Shown piece after piece: positions 51,748 to 62,439 of a DNA stretch of 64,000 nt. The position numbers were made by a program, and so were the translations under genes. A model generated the notes under the pieces. The model was not told where the DNA came from. It ran no database searches and was given only the letters and a program-made list of their open reading frames with translations. The stretch is from NCBI GenBank assembly GCA_033557465.1, contig CM066035.1, forward strand, positions 907,587,309 to 907,651,308. The letters run 5' to 3'. Every line of letters starts with the position of its first letter. Positions within the stretch are counted from its first letter, which is position 1. The DNA comes from Ichthyophis bannanicus (taxonomy: Eukaryota; Chordata; Amphibia; Gymnophiona; Ichthyophiidae).

Positions 51748-54530
51748 CCTCTAAATGACTTACTTCAGCCAGGTGACAATTTTTTTCTCATAGTTACCAG
51801 AAATAAAGAGCCTTTTTACATTCAAGTTATCCAGTCAAACTTTGTGCCAAAAAACTTCAGCAAATAAAACGGACGGGAGCAGTGTGAAGATGGGCATGAG
51901 ACTTCCGTTTGTGTCCTGACTTAGACTGCACAGGGCGGGAGTGTTGCGGAGGCAGGGCTTGCAGCAGCTGGGAGAAGGGAGCCCTGGACACTGCCCAGCA
52001 GTGGCACCTGCAGCTGGTACGTCAGAGTTATTGGCAGCCCACAGGCTGTTACTGCAATGCTTGATTTCCTTTTGGGAGGAAGTTAGAGCTTATGAGAGGG
52101 GGAAAGAGAATCCCTTATGCTGCTGGATATAATTAGTTGGCTATAAAAATACTTATCTAAGGATGACGAGTTCTGCCATTACAACATCTGAAATAATTGT
52201 TTTTCTGTGTTTGCAGAATAACCTTCAGGCTACTAATTTCCTAAACTGAGATATTCAGCATTTTTCTTATTACTGGCAGGCAATCTACGATTGCAGTTTT
52301 CTTTGCATGTTGAAATTTCAGGTGTATTTTGCATTCATTAATACTGCTTTGCAATATTGGTTTATTTGAGGAGCTGCCTGAAAGCATTCTAACTGTATTA
52401 AGCCAGATTAATGCACCTAGATTGCTCCATATGAAAAGAGCCCTCGATGCCTTTGCTATAAGGACGTGCAGACTACCATGTGTGTGTCCTTTTAACTGGA
52501 GTACAAGGAGGCTTTCCTGGAGTTGTGTTTAAGATGAAGGAGAAAACAGGGCATGTGCATGACATTTTGAAATGTATGCGTGCTTTTCATTCTCTCTTGG
52601 CTGCCTGTACAAAATAGCAGGTGGAACGGGTTGCTTTTTGCATGCATAATTCAATGTTATGAAAACTTTCTGGATAACTTTTCTTTGAAAACCGGCATAA
52701 AGCTAAAGTTAACCCACATACTTTGCTACCATAAGGGTTCTTTGAGACTTGCTACCTAAAGTTTTTTTGTGTAGTACTTTGGTATGGGATTGTTTCTGCT
52801 CAGTTCCTTAGTGCATGAAGCCACACTATAATATGAAACTATACCCCAGATACCACCTCTCTGTTTGCTGGCCTCAGTAGAAACTCCCTAGTGAGATCTC
52901 CTGAGAGAGAAAAGATTGTGGGAACAGTGAAGATTGGGCAGGAGTCGGTTATTAAAACCCGTGGACCATGGGTAGCAGGATCTTTATAGTGCAGGACTCA
53001 CTGCATGACCTGGGCGCAGCAATACTAGAAGGTGCCACCTTATCTTGTCTCAAGGTGGTTGCGTCGGCCAGCAGGTAGGGAGCCTGGAGCATCATCCAAT
53101 GTTCTTTGAGAAGCCGCAAGGCTGGAATTGGATTCAGTCGCGCCAGAACTGGCAGTCCTAGCTTGGAAACAGTAAGAAGCCAGTGCTTACAAGAATCAGG
53201 CCTAGCAATTACTATGGAAATTTGGCAGTCCTGGGAATTTCAGACTGCATAGCTTACCCATCACAAGCAGTCGGACAGCTCCGACAGATGCTTGGCTTGT
53301 TTGGTTACCTTGTAAATTCTTTCAGATCCACTTACAGCTTGTTCATTAGTTAGGAGGGGAGGGGAGCAGGCTTGATAGAGGTCACGTCTGCCTATTTGAT
53401 TAAAGTATCTGAATTTGCTGCCTTGTGATTTCTTGTATGGTGGACTCTTCTTTAAAACCTGAAAAATGGTGTATATTTATGTATTTTGATTTCTGGTTTG
53501 CCTCTATGCAAAATGTTCAGCAGAATGGCTATCTTTAAATGCATTTTCAGCCAACCTGTCCATTAAGATGGACCATAGCATACTGTATGTGGCCCTAAAC
53601 GTAAACAGATAAACGTGTCTATTTGTCTAAAGTTAGGGCTCCTATGTGTGTGACCCCCCCCCATAAACAGAACCCAGATAGTGGCTTTTTATCATTGCTG
53701 TCTACAGAAAGTTTGGTCCTGTCCCTCGGAACACCCTTGGCCTTGTTTTACTTTGGGCACATATTGACTTGTATAGACACATTTAATCCATTCCCTGAGA
53801 AGAAATTCTTTAAATAAAACACTTAGCAGTCAATACCAGGCTCTGACCACATAAGTGCCTTTGAATATCAACTTGATTATGTGCATAAAATCAGCATAAT
53901 AAAACATATGGTAAGCAGCAGAAATTTGAAGTACTGTAGCTAAACAAGGCAGCAGTAACAGCATGTACTATAGTTATGGAAGCTCTTGTATAGCAAAATC
54001 TTTGGATAATTCTTTGGGGGAAAATCTGGTGGGTAGTGGATGGGAGATTTGGCCATTACAGGTCCATTGACTTTTATTCCGGTGATCCTTACGTCAAACA
54101 ATTTTTCCATCCCCTTCCCATAGATCCAGCATCTTTCCTCTCTCCTTCTGTCTGCAGGTCTAAAATCTCTTCCTCTCTCTCAACACAGATTTTCCACTTT
54201 CCACCAGCAGCAGACCAAGCCACGCTGCTCATACAACCCTTGTTAGGTGTTGCCCTGCACTCCTGTCTCTCTGCCTTCACCCCTTCCCAAAGTGTAAAAT
54301 GGATAAGTAAAAATAAGGCAGGGGGTAAGTATGTTGAGAGAAAGGGATTATGGGGTGAAGGGGTGGGAAGTAGGGAGCAGGACACGGGTGAGGGTCAACA
54401 CACTTCATCCTGCGTTCATCTCTCTCCCTGCTCTTGCCCTTGCTCTCTGCATCCCACCTTTCATCCTGCACTCCAGCAACTCTTCTACGGTGGTATACTG
54501 AGGGTTGGAGGGTGGGGATACTACTATTAC
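51748..54530. other. 2.8 kb unrecognised, no gene supported
   Basis: The longest unique-looking stretch of the window. Frames are short in all six phases and none resembles a known protein. A moderately GC-rich patch with CAG/CTG words lies at 51900-52030. A host exon, promoter or regulatory element here can be neither shown nor excluded from sequence alone. Confidence 0.5.
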
Positions 54531-54700
54531 TTATCATTTCTATAGCGCTACAAGGTGTACGCAGCACTCTACAGAGACATGTAAGAGGCAGTCTTTGCTC
54601 ATTAGAGTTTACATTCTAGTCAAGACAGACAATACAAAAACTGGGGACTAGGATATATTTAGGGGATAGAGAACGGAAGTCCAACGTGAAGGGGTGAGTG
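54531..54700 (+). repeat. Interspersed repeat with TATAGCGCTAC motif
   Basis: CTATTACTTATCATTTCTAT with AGCGCTACAAGG, then CAGTCTTTGCTC and TACATTCTAGTCAAGACAGA. This word order is common in amphibian and fish dispersed repeats (from memory). Assigned with low certainty. Confidence 0.4.
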
Positions 54701-54997
54701 ACATCAAGGAACAAGAGAGAGTGGGAAAGCGTTGGGCAATTTACATGTTTGGTAACTGTATGGCAGGATCGCTGTGTCCTTTTGCTGTTTGTTAAAATAT
54801 TGTATGGTGCAGTCACCGTGCCCCTTGTGTTTGATATGTGGTTGGTTAGATGTGCCCTTATGATGTTACGGAAGGTGATTCATCATGTCACAATACTCTG
54901 CTAGTGTGTACTTTTTTGTGATGCTCAAGTGTCTCTTAGACATGCAGGAGCCCCTTTCTGAGCATATATGTAGTCATAAATGCCTCTGTCCTTTCTA

Positions 54998-55090
54998 AAC
55001 ATAGAAACATGATGACAGAAAAAGACCACATGGCCTATCTAGTCTGTCCTTCCATAACAACAACTACAACAGTCCACTTTTTACCTTTTG
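54998..55090 (-). repeat. CR1 'b'-type 3' tail fragment
   Basis: AACATAGAAACATGATGACA through CAGTCCACTTTTTACC matches the 3' end of CR1 'b' at 6270-6360 in the same orientation. Only the last 95 bases are present. Confidence 0.85.
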
Positions 55091-55092
55091 TT

Positions 55093-55130
55093 GTTTGTGT
55101 TGCTGTTATTGAGATAACAGCAACACAAAC
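55093..55130. repeat. Perfect 17-bp inverted repeat hairpin
   Basis: GTTTGTGTTGCTGTTAT (55093-55109) and its exact complement (55114-55130) are separated by the four bases TGAG. It sits between the CR1 tail and the B4 terminus. Confidence 0.95.
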
Positions 55131-55174
55131 TCCCTCCACTCTGTGATGTAAAATACAACCCTACAAAAGAGTAA

Positions 55175-55312
55175 TTCCTTAGCATTCCTCCAGTTCAGTC
55201 CTCTACCTCTGGGTTGTCAATCTCCTCCTGCAGCTAGGAGACTGGTATGTCAGAATGATGACATCACTGGATATAGCCTGCTTCACTCCCACTTGCATCC
55301 CAGTGTAACCAG
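55175..55312 (+). repeat. Left inverted terminal repeat of B4
   Basis: CAGTTCAGTCCTCTACCTCT, GTTGTCAATCTCCTCCTGCA and ATGATGACATCACTGGATAT occur inverted at 60963-61062 and 62357-62400. The outermost 25 bases differ between the ends. Confidence 0.88.
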
Positions 55313-56204
55313 TCTCCTTGCAGCAGGAGGTTTGACGAGCCTTAGGAGAGGCTCTTTTGGAAGAATGGATAAGGAGCAGGTGTTGTTTTTGGGGATAGTT
55401 AAGTTAGGTTTAATCTGAGCAGTGCCCTTTAAATATAAAAAAAAAAAAGGCAAAGCACTGGTTGCTTTATAGGAAGAAAGGCTTTCTTATACCTGTCTGG
55501 CCGGTATTGTGCTCTTTCTTCCTGAGGGGAGTTTGACTCAGGCAGTCGAGTTACACCCCGTCCCCCGTGGGGCCCAGAAGTCTCACCTCCCTGAAGCTAC
55601 GGAGGTGAGCCGTTCTGTTCAGCTGTGCACACCGGCACTTCAGTCCTTCCCTGCAGGGGCTGCTCCAGTAGGTCTCATTTGAGGAGCACGCTGTTTTTAA
55701 AGCCCCGGGGGTACCGACGGTGCATGAGTCGCTTTGCAGTGGAGCAGACAGCGCCGGTAAGTCTTCTGGTGCTCGGCAGGGCCCTGTTCTTCAGGCAGCA
55801 TTCATTTGTGTGATCGGCGTCTGCCGCGGATTTTGGTGCCTTTTTTCTCCCCGCAGCGGTTTGCATCGCGGCGGCCATTTTGTGAACCGCGATGCAACCG
55901 CGTGGCTGCTGATTGAAACCCGAACGTGCTGCTTCGGGCCCGGGCACTGTTGTGAGCCTTTCTGGTTCTTTCTTGTTATTTATTTTGCTTTCTTTACATT
56001 TTGGTTTTGGTTTTTCATTTTCATTTTCCTGCGGTTTCTCTCGGTTCAGTCAGCCCTTCATTTTTTTTGGAGGGGGGGCTTTTGTTTTTGTTTTTATCAA
56101 GGATAGCTGCTATTTTCAAAAAAAAAAAAAAAACCTTAAAGAAAGCAGGTGCAGTACAGTATTCGCAGGAGCCACCTCGAACTTGGGAGGTTTGGTTCTT
56201 CTCC

Positions 56205-57689
56205 ATGGCTATTCGGCCCCAGTGCCTCGTTTGTGGGGCCAGGAGGGGCAAACTCGCAGACACCGGGGTGTGCAGAAGCTGTGCGGACCTGTCCTCCGCA
56301 GTGGAGACCCAAATGGAGGTGCATGTCTCTCCCGAGGCGCAGGGAGTGCCGGTCGGGCTGAGCGCGGGTTCCCCACAAGCCCCGGTGCCAGAGCCAGATT
56401 TGGAGGAGATGCCCGGTCCCTCAGGCGAGTCCTGCACTCCTCAGGCATCGGGTCTTAGCGGATTCAGTCCGGAGTTTGTTCTTCTGATGCATCAGGCCTT
56501 CTGTCTCCGGCAGCAGGGGAAGAGACCGCGCTCCGCGTCTCCGACTTCTCGGCCAACGCAGGTGGTGGCGGAAGGTGGAGCGGCTGCGGAGTTGTCCGCG
56601 CCAAAGCAAGCCCGGCTTTCGGATCCGCTGGAGGGTTCCTGGTTAGAGCCTTCGGATCCGGACTGGGATCTCGAGGAGGGCTCGCAGGCTCTAGAGGAAG
56701 GTGAGATCCAGGAGCCCGAGGATCAAGCGAAGATCATTCGGGTCTTCCGCCGTGAAGAGTTGGCCGCCTTGATTTCCGAGACCTTGCAGATGTTGAACCT
56801 TACTCCACCAGCGGCGGTGGAGGACGAGGTGGAGGATCCTGTCATCCAGGCGGTTCGGCAGACACAGGTGGTGTTTCCTGTGCACCGGGTGGTTGAGAAG
56901 ATGATTCAAGACGAATGAGATAAACCGGAGGCCGGTCTTCGAGGCATTCGTACTTTAAATAGGTTGTATCCATTGGCGGATACCGCTAAGGACAGGTTCC
57001 GGACTCCGCGAATAGATGCGGTGGTGTCCGCTATGACCAAGAAGACCACCATTCCCGTTGAGGGCAGTGCAGCCCTGAAGGATGCTCAGGACCGTAGGGT
57101 TGATGGTCTCCTCAAGCAGGCCTTTGAAGCGGACTCTCTTTCGTTGCAGGCCTCCATTTGCGGGGCCTGGGTGGCCCTGGCGTGTTTGCGTTGGGGACAA
57201 CGGTTGCGACAATCCTCGCGCGTTGAATTGGAAGAGATGAAAGAGTTGGATCGTTTGGAGTCGGGTGCGGCCTACTTGGCGGATGTGCATTATGACTTAA
57301 TTCGAGTGCTGGCCAACAGCACCAGCTCGCTGGTGGCTGCCCGTCGCTCTTTGTGGCTGCGCAACTGGGCCGCGGACGGCCCTTCTAAGTCCCGCCTAAG
57401 CAAGCTTCCCTTTAAGGGCGGTTTGTTGTTTGGAGACGATTTGGATAAGTTGGTGAAGGACTTGGGAGAGTTTAAGGCGGTCCGTTTGCCCGAGGACAAA
57501 CCGAAGCAGGCCAAGACTGCTCAGGGTGGTCGGGGTCAGTTTCGGGACTTCCGGAGATTTCGTTCGCCGCAACCCGGTGCCTTCCAGAGGGGGCGCTTCC
57601 CCTCCAGGGGCCAGGGCTTCTGGGGGTTTCGGGGAGCGAATAGAGGCTTCTCTTCCGCCCCAGCTTCCACTGCCCGTAAGTCTCAATGA
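56205..57689 (+). pseudogene. DIRS gag, B4 (one stop)
   Basis: The ATG at 56205 opens a Cys cluster (CLVCGARRGKLADTGVCRSC), a proline- and glutamate-rich middle (SDPLEGSWLEPSDPDWDLEE) and the conserved core (RRVDGLLKQAFEADSLSLQA, ICGAWVALACLRWGQRL, LESGAAYLADVHYDLIRVLA). An R/G/F-rich tail (FRDFRRFRSPQPGAFQRGRF) resembles RNA-binding RG boxes. One stop (TGA 56916-56918) interrupts it. It ends at TGA 57687, and the RT frame lies +1 and overlaps. Confidence 0.88.
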
Positions 57690-59595
57690 GGCGAGGCAGG
57701 TCCCGGCGGGAGAGCCCCCCATTGGCGGTCGGCTTCGGGGGTTTCTTCCCGCCTGGGCCCACATCACCTCAGACCGGTGGGTGTTGGATATCATTCAACA
57801 CGGCTATGCGTTAGAGCTGGCACGCCCCGTGCGGGACTCGTTTGTCATGTCTCCCTGCCGGGGTCCCGCGAAGTCGGCGGCGGTTCGCGACACCTTGCAA
57901 CGGCTCCTTCAATTGGGGGCCGTCGTGGAGGTTCCAAAGGTCTATTACGGCATGGGTTGCTACTCCATTTATTTCGTGGTGCCCAAAAAAGGAGGGCACT
58001 TGCGGCCCATTCTCGATCTGAAAGGGGTGAACTGCTGTTTGCGAGTGCCGCACTTTCGAATGGAGACGTTGAGGTCAGTCATTGTTGCGGTACGGCGCGG
58101 AGAATTCTTGACGTCCCTAGACTTGTCGGAGGCGTACTTGCACATCCCTATTCGGGAGGCACATCAGCGTTTCCTGCGGTTCGCTCTTCCCTGGGGTCAC
58201 TTCCAGTTTCGGGCGTTGCCCTTCGGCCTGGCAACAGCGCCGCGAACTTTCACCAAGATTATGGTGGTGGTAGTGGCGGCGTTGCGCAAGGAAGTTATTC
58301 TGGTCCACCCTTACCTGGACGATTGGTTGATTCGAGCCAAGTCCGCGGAGGAGAGTCTCCGGGTCACCAGCAGGGTGGTTCAGTTCTTGCAGGAGCTGGG
58401 GTGGGTAGTCAACCCGACCAAGAGTCGTCTTCAGCCCACCCAAGAGCTCGAATACCTGGGGGTCAGGTTCGATACCTCCAAGGGGCAAGTGTTCCTACCG
58501 CGCAAGCGGGCCGAGGTGTTGCGGACCCTGGTACGACAGTTTCGGTCGAAGCCAGCACCTTCAGCGTGGGATTATCTCCGAGTGCTGGGCACAATGGTGG
58601 CAACGTTGGAAGCGGTGCCTTGGGCCAGGTTTCATATGCGGCCTCCCCAGAGGGCGCTACTCCGTCGTTGGTCCCATCAGAACGATTCGTTGGGCACGCA
58701 TCTGCCGTGTCCAAGCAAAGTTCGGATGTCCCTTCGCTGGTGGCTTCGTCCCTCGTCGCTGGCGGCCGGCTTGCCGCTAGAACAGCCGGAATGGCTTCTG
58801 CTGCTGACGGATGCCAGTCTGGGGGGCTGGGGAGCCCACTGCGCGGGTCAGTTTGCGCAAGGGCTTTGGTCGACACAGGAGGCGTCTTGGGCGATCAATC
58901 GCCTAGAGCTTCGCGCGGTGTTCCGGGCCCTTCAGGCCTTCCAGAACTTGGTGCACGGTCGCCCAGTATGAGTCCTCTCTGACAACTCGGCGACGGTAGC
59001 GTACATCAATCGACAGGGCAGCACAGGCAGTGCCACAATGGAAGCAGAGGCCGACGACTTGTTCGCGTGGGTAGAGCTTCACTTGTCCGCGATATCAGCG
59101 GCGCACATTGCCAGCAAGGACAATGTCACCGCGGACTTCCTCAGCAGAGTGCACGTAGATGCAGGGGAGTGGGAACTGCATCCCGCGGTATTTCGTCAAA
59201 TAGTTCGGCGCTGGGGGATTCCGGTCATGGATTTCATGGCGACCTTTCAGTCAGCCAAGGTCGACCGCTTCTTCAGCAGGCGACGGGAGCGGATGTCGGA
59301 AGGTATCGACGCCTTACTTCATCGGTGGCCGGTGGACGGCCTTCTCTATGTGTTTCCGCCCTGGGCGTTGATCGGCAGAGTGGTTCAGAGGATCGGGGCG
59401 CATGCGGGTCGGGTGCTGTTGGTGGCGCCCGATTGGCCGAGGCGTCCCTGGTACGCGGACCTGATACGACTCTTGGACGGAGAGCCTTGGCGTCTCCCGG
59501 TGAGGTCGGATCTCTTACTCCAGGGCCCGCTCCTCATGCCTCAGGTGGAACGATTCTCGCTTACGGTATGGCCCTTGAGAGGGCTAGGTTCATGA
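57526..59595 (+). pseudogene. DIRS RT-RNase H-methyltransferase, B4 (one stop)
   Basis: RT: VVPKKGGHLRPILDLKGVN, TSLDLSEAYLHIPI, LPFGLATAPRTF and the catalytic YLDDW. RNase H: LLTDASLGGWGAHC and NRLELRAVFRALQAF, then a TGA at 58969, then the same frame goes on with LSDNSATVAYINRQ and NVTADFLSR. Methyltransferase: PVMDFMATFQSAKVDRFF to LVAPDWPRRPWYADLI. The stop at 59593 overlaps an ATG of the recombinase frame (ATGA). Confidence 0.9.
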
Positions 59596-60629
59596 AGAAG
59601 GGTTATTCGTCGGCTGTGGTGGCCACCTTGCTTCGGATGCGTAAGCCTTCCACCTCCTTGGCATATGTACGGATCTGGCGGGTCTTTGAGGATTGGTGCT
59701 CGCGACGGCAGGTTCGGCCTACCTCGGCTCCCATCCTGTTGATCTTGGAATTTCTACAAGAGGGTTTTGATAAAGGTCTTGCTGCAAGTTCCTTGCGCGT
59801 TCAGTTGGCGGCCCTGTCCTGTTATCGGGGCAAGGTTCAGGGGGCGTCGTTGGGGGCTCATCCGGACGTCAGTCGTTTTCTAAAGGCGGTCTCCCGGGTA
59901 CGCCCGGTGCGCCGGATATCTATACCCCCGTGGGATCTGAATCTCGTTCTCACGGCCTTGACAGAGACTCCCTTTGAGCCTTTGCGTCGGGCGTCTCTTA
60001 AGGACTTGACGCTCAAGATGGTTTTTCTGGTGGCAATTTGTTCCGCGAGGCGTGTGTCCGAACTTCAGGCGTTGTCGTGTCGGGAGCCCTTTCTGTCTTT
60101 TTCTAAGGAAAAGGTGGTCTTGCGTACGGTTCCGTCCTTTCTGCCTAAGGTGGTGTCTCCCTTTCATGTGAACCAGACCGTGTGTTTGCCCGTGCTGGGA
60201 TCGTTGGGGGGCGGAGAATCGGATCGCGGCCTTCGGCGTCTCGATGTGAAAAGGGTCTTGTGTCACTATTTGCGGGCTACGGCGCCCTTCCGCCGGTCGG
60301 AGCGGTTATTTGTGCTGTTCGGTGGTGTTCGTAAGGGCGAGGCAGTGGCTAAGGCATCCATTGCCCGCTGTCTCAAGGAAGCGATTGCGTCCGCGTATTT
60401 GCTTAAGGGGCGTGTTGTGCCTCTCTGACTCAGGGCGCATTGTACCAGGGCGCAAGCGTCCTCCTGGGCGGAGCTTAGCTTGGTTCCCCCGGGAGACATT
60501 TGTAGAGCGGCGACTTGGTCGTCTCTGCATTCGTTCAGCAAGCATTACCGTCTGGATGTTGCTGCGGCTTCAGATGCTCGTTTCGGCTTGGCGGTTTTGG
60601 CCGCTGGCTGGAAGGGTCCCTCCCATTGA
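59592..60629 (+). pseudogene. DIRS tyrosine recombinase, B4 (one stop)
   Basis: An ATG at 59592, overlapping the RT stop, begins MKKGYSSAVVATLLRMRK, just before the core-binding domain (STSLAYVRIWRVFEDWCSRR). The catalytic R is in SARRVSELQAL. A TGA at 60426 breaks the frame. Beyond it the same frame has the H-x-x-R box (AHCTRAQASS), AATWSSLHSF and the tyrosine of KHYRLD, ending at 60629. A single substitution separates this copy from an open gene; the intact relative is B1. Confidence 0.88.
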
Positions 60630-60639
60630 TTACTGCTCT

Positions 60640-60770
60640 GGTACATCCCAGAGGTAGAGGACTGAACTGGAGGAACACTAAGGAAATGATAATTACACTT
60701 ACCTGGTAATTGTAGTTCCTTTAGTGACGACAGTTCAGTCCTCCTTCCCGCCCGGAGTTTTGTAGGAGGT
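60640..60770 (+). repeat. Internal complementary region of B4
   Basis: The complement of the left terminus (CCCAGAGGTAGAGGACTGAA, CTGGAGGAACACTAAGGAA) joins the complement of the right terminus (ATGATAATTACACTTACCTG to GTGACGACAGTTCAGTCC). This is the same position as the site where A2 inserted into B1. Confidence 0.88.
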
Positions 60771-60962
60771 TTCCAGCTTGGTGCCGTGCCGATGAGTGTT
60801 ACAGGTGAGTCGGGTTTACTTTCTTTCCTTTCTCTTGTTTGTTCCGTCCTCACGGGCGGGGCAGGTGGTAAGAAAGCCTGTCGAAAGGGGTAGACTGTAT
60901 TTTGCTGAGAGTGTTTTTCTCTTTAGCTACTTATTTGTTGCTCCTTTGAGTCTGCTTTGTTA

Positions 60963-61062
60963 TAGTTTACACTGGGATGCAAGTGGGAGTGAAGCAGGCT
61001 ATATCCAGTGATGTCATCATTCTGACATACCAGTCTCCTAGCTGCAGGAGGAGATTGACAAC
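60963..61062 (+). repeat. Right inverted terminal repeat of B4 (inner part)
   Basis: TTACACTGGGATGCAAGTGG, GAAGCAGGCTATATCCAGTG and CAGTCTCCTAGCTGCAGGAG mirror the left repeat. The outer part continues after the LTR-like insertion at 62357. Confidence 0.88.
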
Positions 61063-62356
61063 TGTCGCACCGCCGCCCTAGTGGCCAGAGGTTGTTAAGG
61101 CAGGTCGGGTGAACATGAGTTATATTTTTAAGTTTGAGTTGGTCCTTGAGTGCGGGGTCTGGGTATTCTGTTCCTAGTGGCCTTCCGTGTACCAAAGCCT
61201 CAAATGAATACAAAGTCCGAGAGTAGGGAAAGAAAGGCTTTTTATTTCCCTTAATGCACAAAGATTCAAATATTGGAATCTACATCAACACAAAGCAACC
61301 TTACTTCAGGTAGAAAGAAACATAAACAGTTATTGCTTTATCCTCTGTTATCTTCACAGGAATTTATACACATGAAACCCACAGTCTCTGTTTGCTGAGC
61401 ATAGCTCTAGACATTAGGCAGGGATTCTAGGCTTCCTGCCTGACAGTAGCTACAATCCATTGCCATTTCGGTAGGGTCCTCGGTAAATTCCACCTGCATG
61501 GGCTGAGGATCTGAAAGCTGGGACTCTGTATCAATATAGTCCGGTGGAATATGATGAGGCTTTTCATATGAAGTTTGTACCAGCCTCCAATGCTCTGGGC
61601 TTAAGTTTAGGCCTCGGTCATGTGCATGCTTACTATGAGAGCAACCTTTTTTGTCCCTGTGCCTTTCATTAAACAGTCTTTCTTTTGGTAACAGCTTGTG
61701 TCTTGCTTTACAAACAGCTTGATGAGGAGAACACTCCCTTGTTTCCTGTGCTCCCTGTGTCACCAGGTTATAACGGTTAGTAGTAGAAAAATATGGATTA
61801 CCTTTTCCTCTGGGCCTATCCCAGTGAGCTGAGGCTTGAGGCCTAGTCCTGCTGCAATTCAGCCTTACTCTGTTAGCAGGCTTCCCACTGTCCAGCTGGC
61901 CTTCGGGTGGAGTTATCTCCCTTTCACCCCATACCTCTTTCTCCTTGAACAAAGAGTGTTACCTCCTATGGAGATGGCTTCATCTTCCTTCTGGTAACTT
62001 CCACAGGGTCCTGAGTCCGCTGGCACCGTTCCATCAGCTAAGACTCTGCCTTCTGTTTCTCTCCGGGTACCTTTCCTCCCGGTGTCTCTTTGCCAAGAAC
62101 TCCTTCTGTCTTGTTGCCAAGAACTCCTTCCCCTCCCTTTTCCAACTTCCCAGCCTTTCTTAAAAGGAACTCCCCCTTTCCTGGATTGGCTGTTGGCCGG
62201 CATCACATCACAAGCTCTGGGGTGCGGCTCTCTAGGCCCTGGAAGGTCTCTCTTGCTCCCCCTATCTGGCTCCTCGTAATGTCGCATCTGGTGTTGGAAT
62301 CTTTTTTCTGAATTTAAAACCTTTTTTTCTGTTTGCATAGGGTCTGCGGCACCACA
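61063..62356 (-). mobile_element. LTR-like insertion with internal ORF (1294 bp)
   Basis: Plus-strand ends TGTCGCACCG…GGCACCACA. CAAC occurs on both sides (61059-61062 and 62357-62360), and the left terminal repeat of B4 shows the empty site GATTGACAACCCAGAGG in complement. Reading on the minus strand, a poly(A) signal (AATAAA at about 61250) lies 180 bases before the end, as in the element at 45016. It carries a hydrophilic ORF broken by one frameshift. This is probably a solo LTR of the same family. Confidence 0.7.
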
Positions 62357-62389
62357 CAACCCAGAGGTAGAGGACTGAACTGTCGTCAC
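61407..62389 (-). pseudogene. Hydrophilic ORF of LTR-like element (frameshifted)
   Basis: Two minus-strand frames, 62340-61913 (R/G/K/E-rich) and 61952-61407, overlap and probably form one gene with a frameshift near 61930. Its end is QPMQVEFTEDPTEMAMDCS followed by YCQAGSLESLPNV, sharing PMQ…MDCS with the ORFs at 21118 and 45049. No known domain. The first codons of the upstream frame read into B4 terminal-repeat DNA and are not part of the gene. Confidence 0.4.
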
Positions 62390-62439
62390 TAAAGGAACTA
62401 CAATTACCAGGTAAGTGTAATTATCATATTTGGATCTTC

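Larger units (their letters stand above)
55175..62427 (+). mobile_element. DIRS family B, copy B4 (nearly complete)
   Basis: Left inverted repeat (55175-55312), gag, RT-RNase H-methyltransferase, recombinase, ICR (about 60640-60770) and right inverted repeat (60963-61062 and 62357-62427, split by an LTR-like element). The ICR contains GGACTGAACTGGAGGAACAC (left terminus) followed by ATAATTACACTTACCTGGTA (right terminus). Each gene is broken only by a single TGA, so this copy is young. Length without the LTR-like insert is about 5.95 kb. Confidence 0.92.

Noticed and set aside
51748..54530. A host exon or promoter in the unique-looking stretch
   Set aside because: No frame longer than about 100 codons resembles a protein; splice-site words alone are not evidence.
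57777..58982. The 401-codon frame overlapping RT of B4
   Set aside because: Same reason: it parallels RT in the -1 frame and has no domain of its own.
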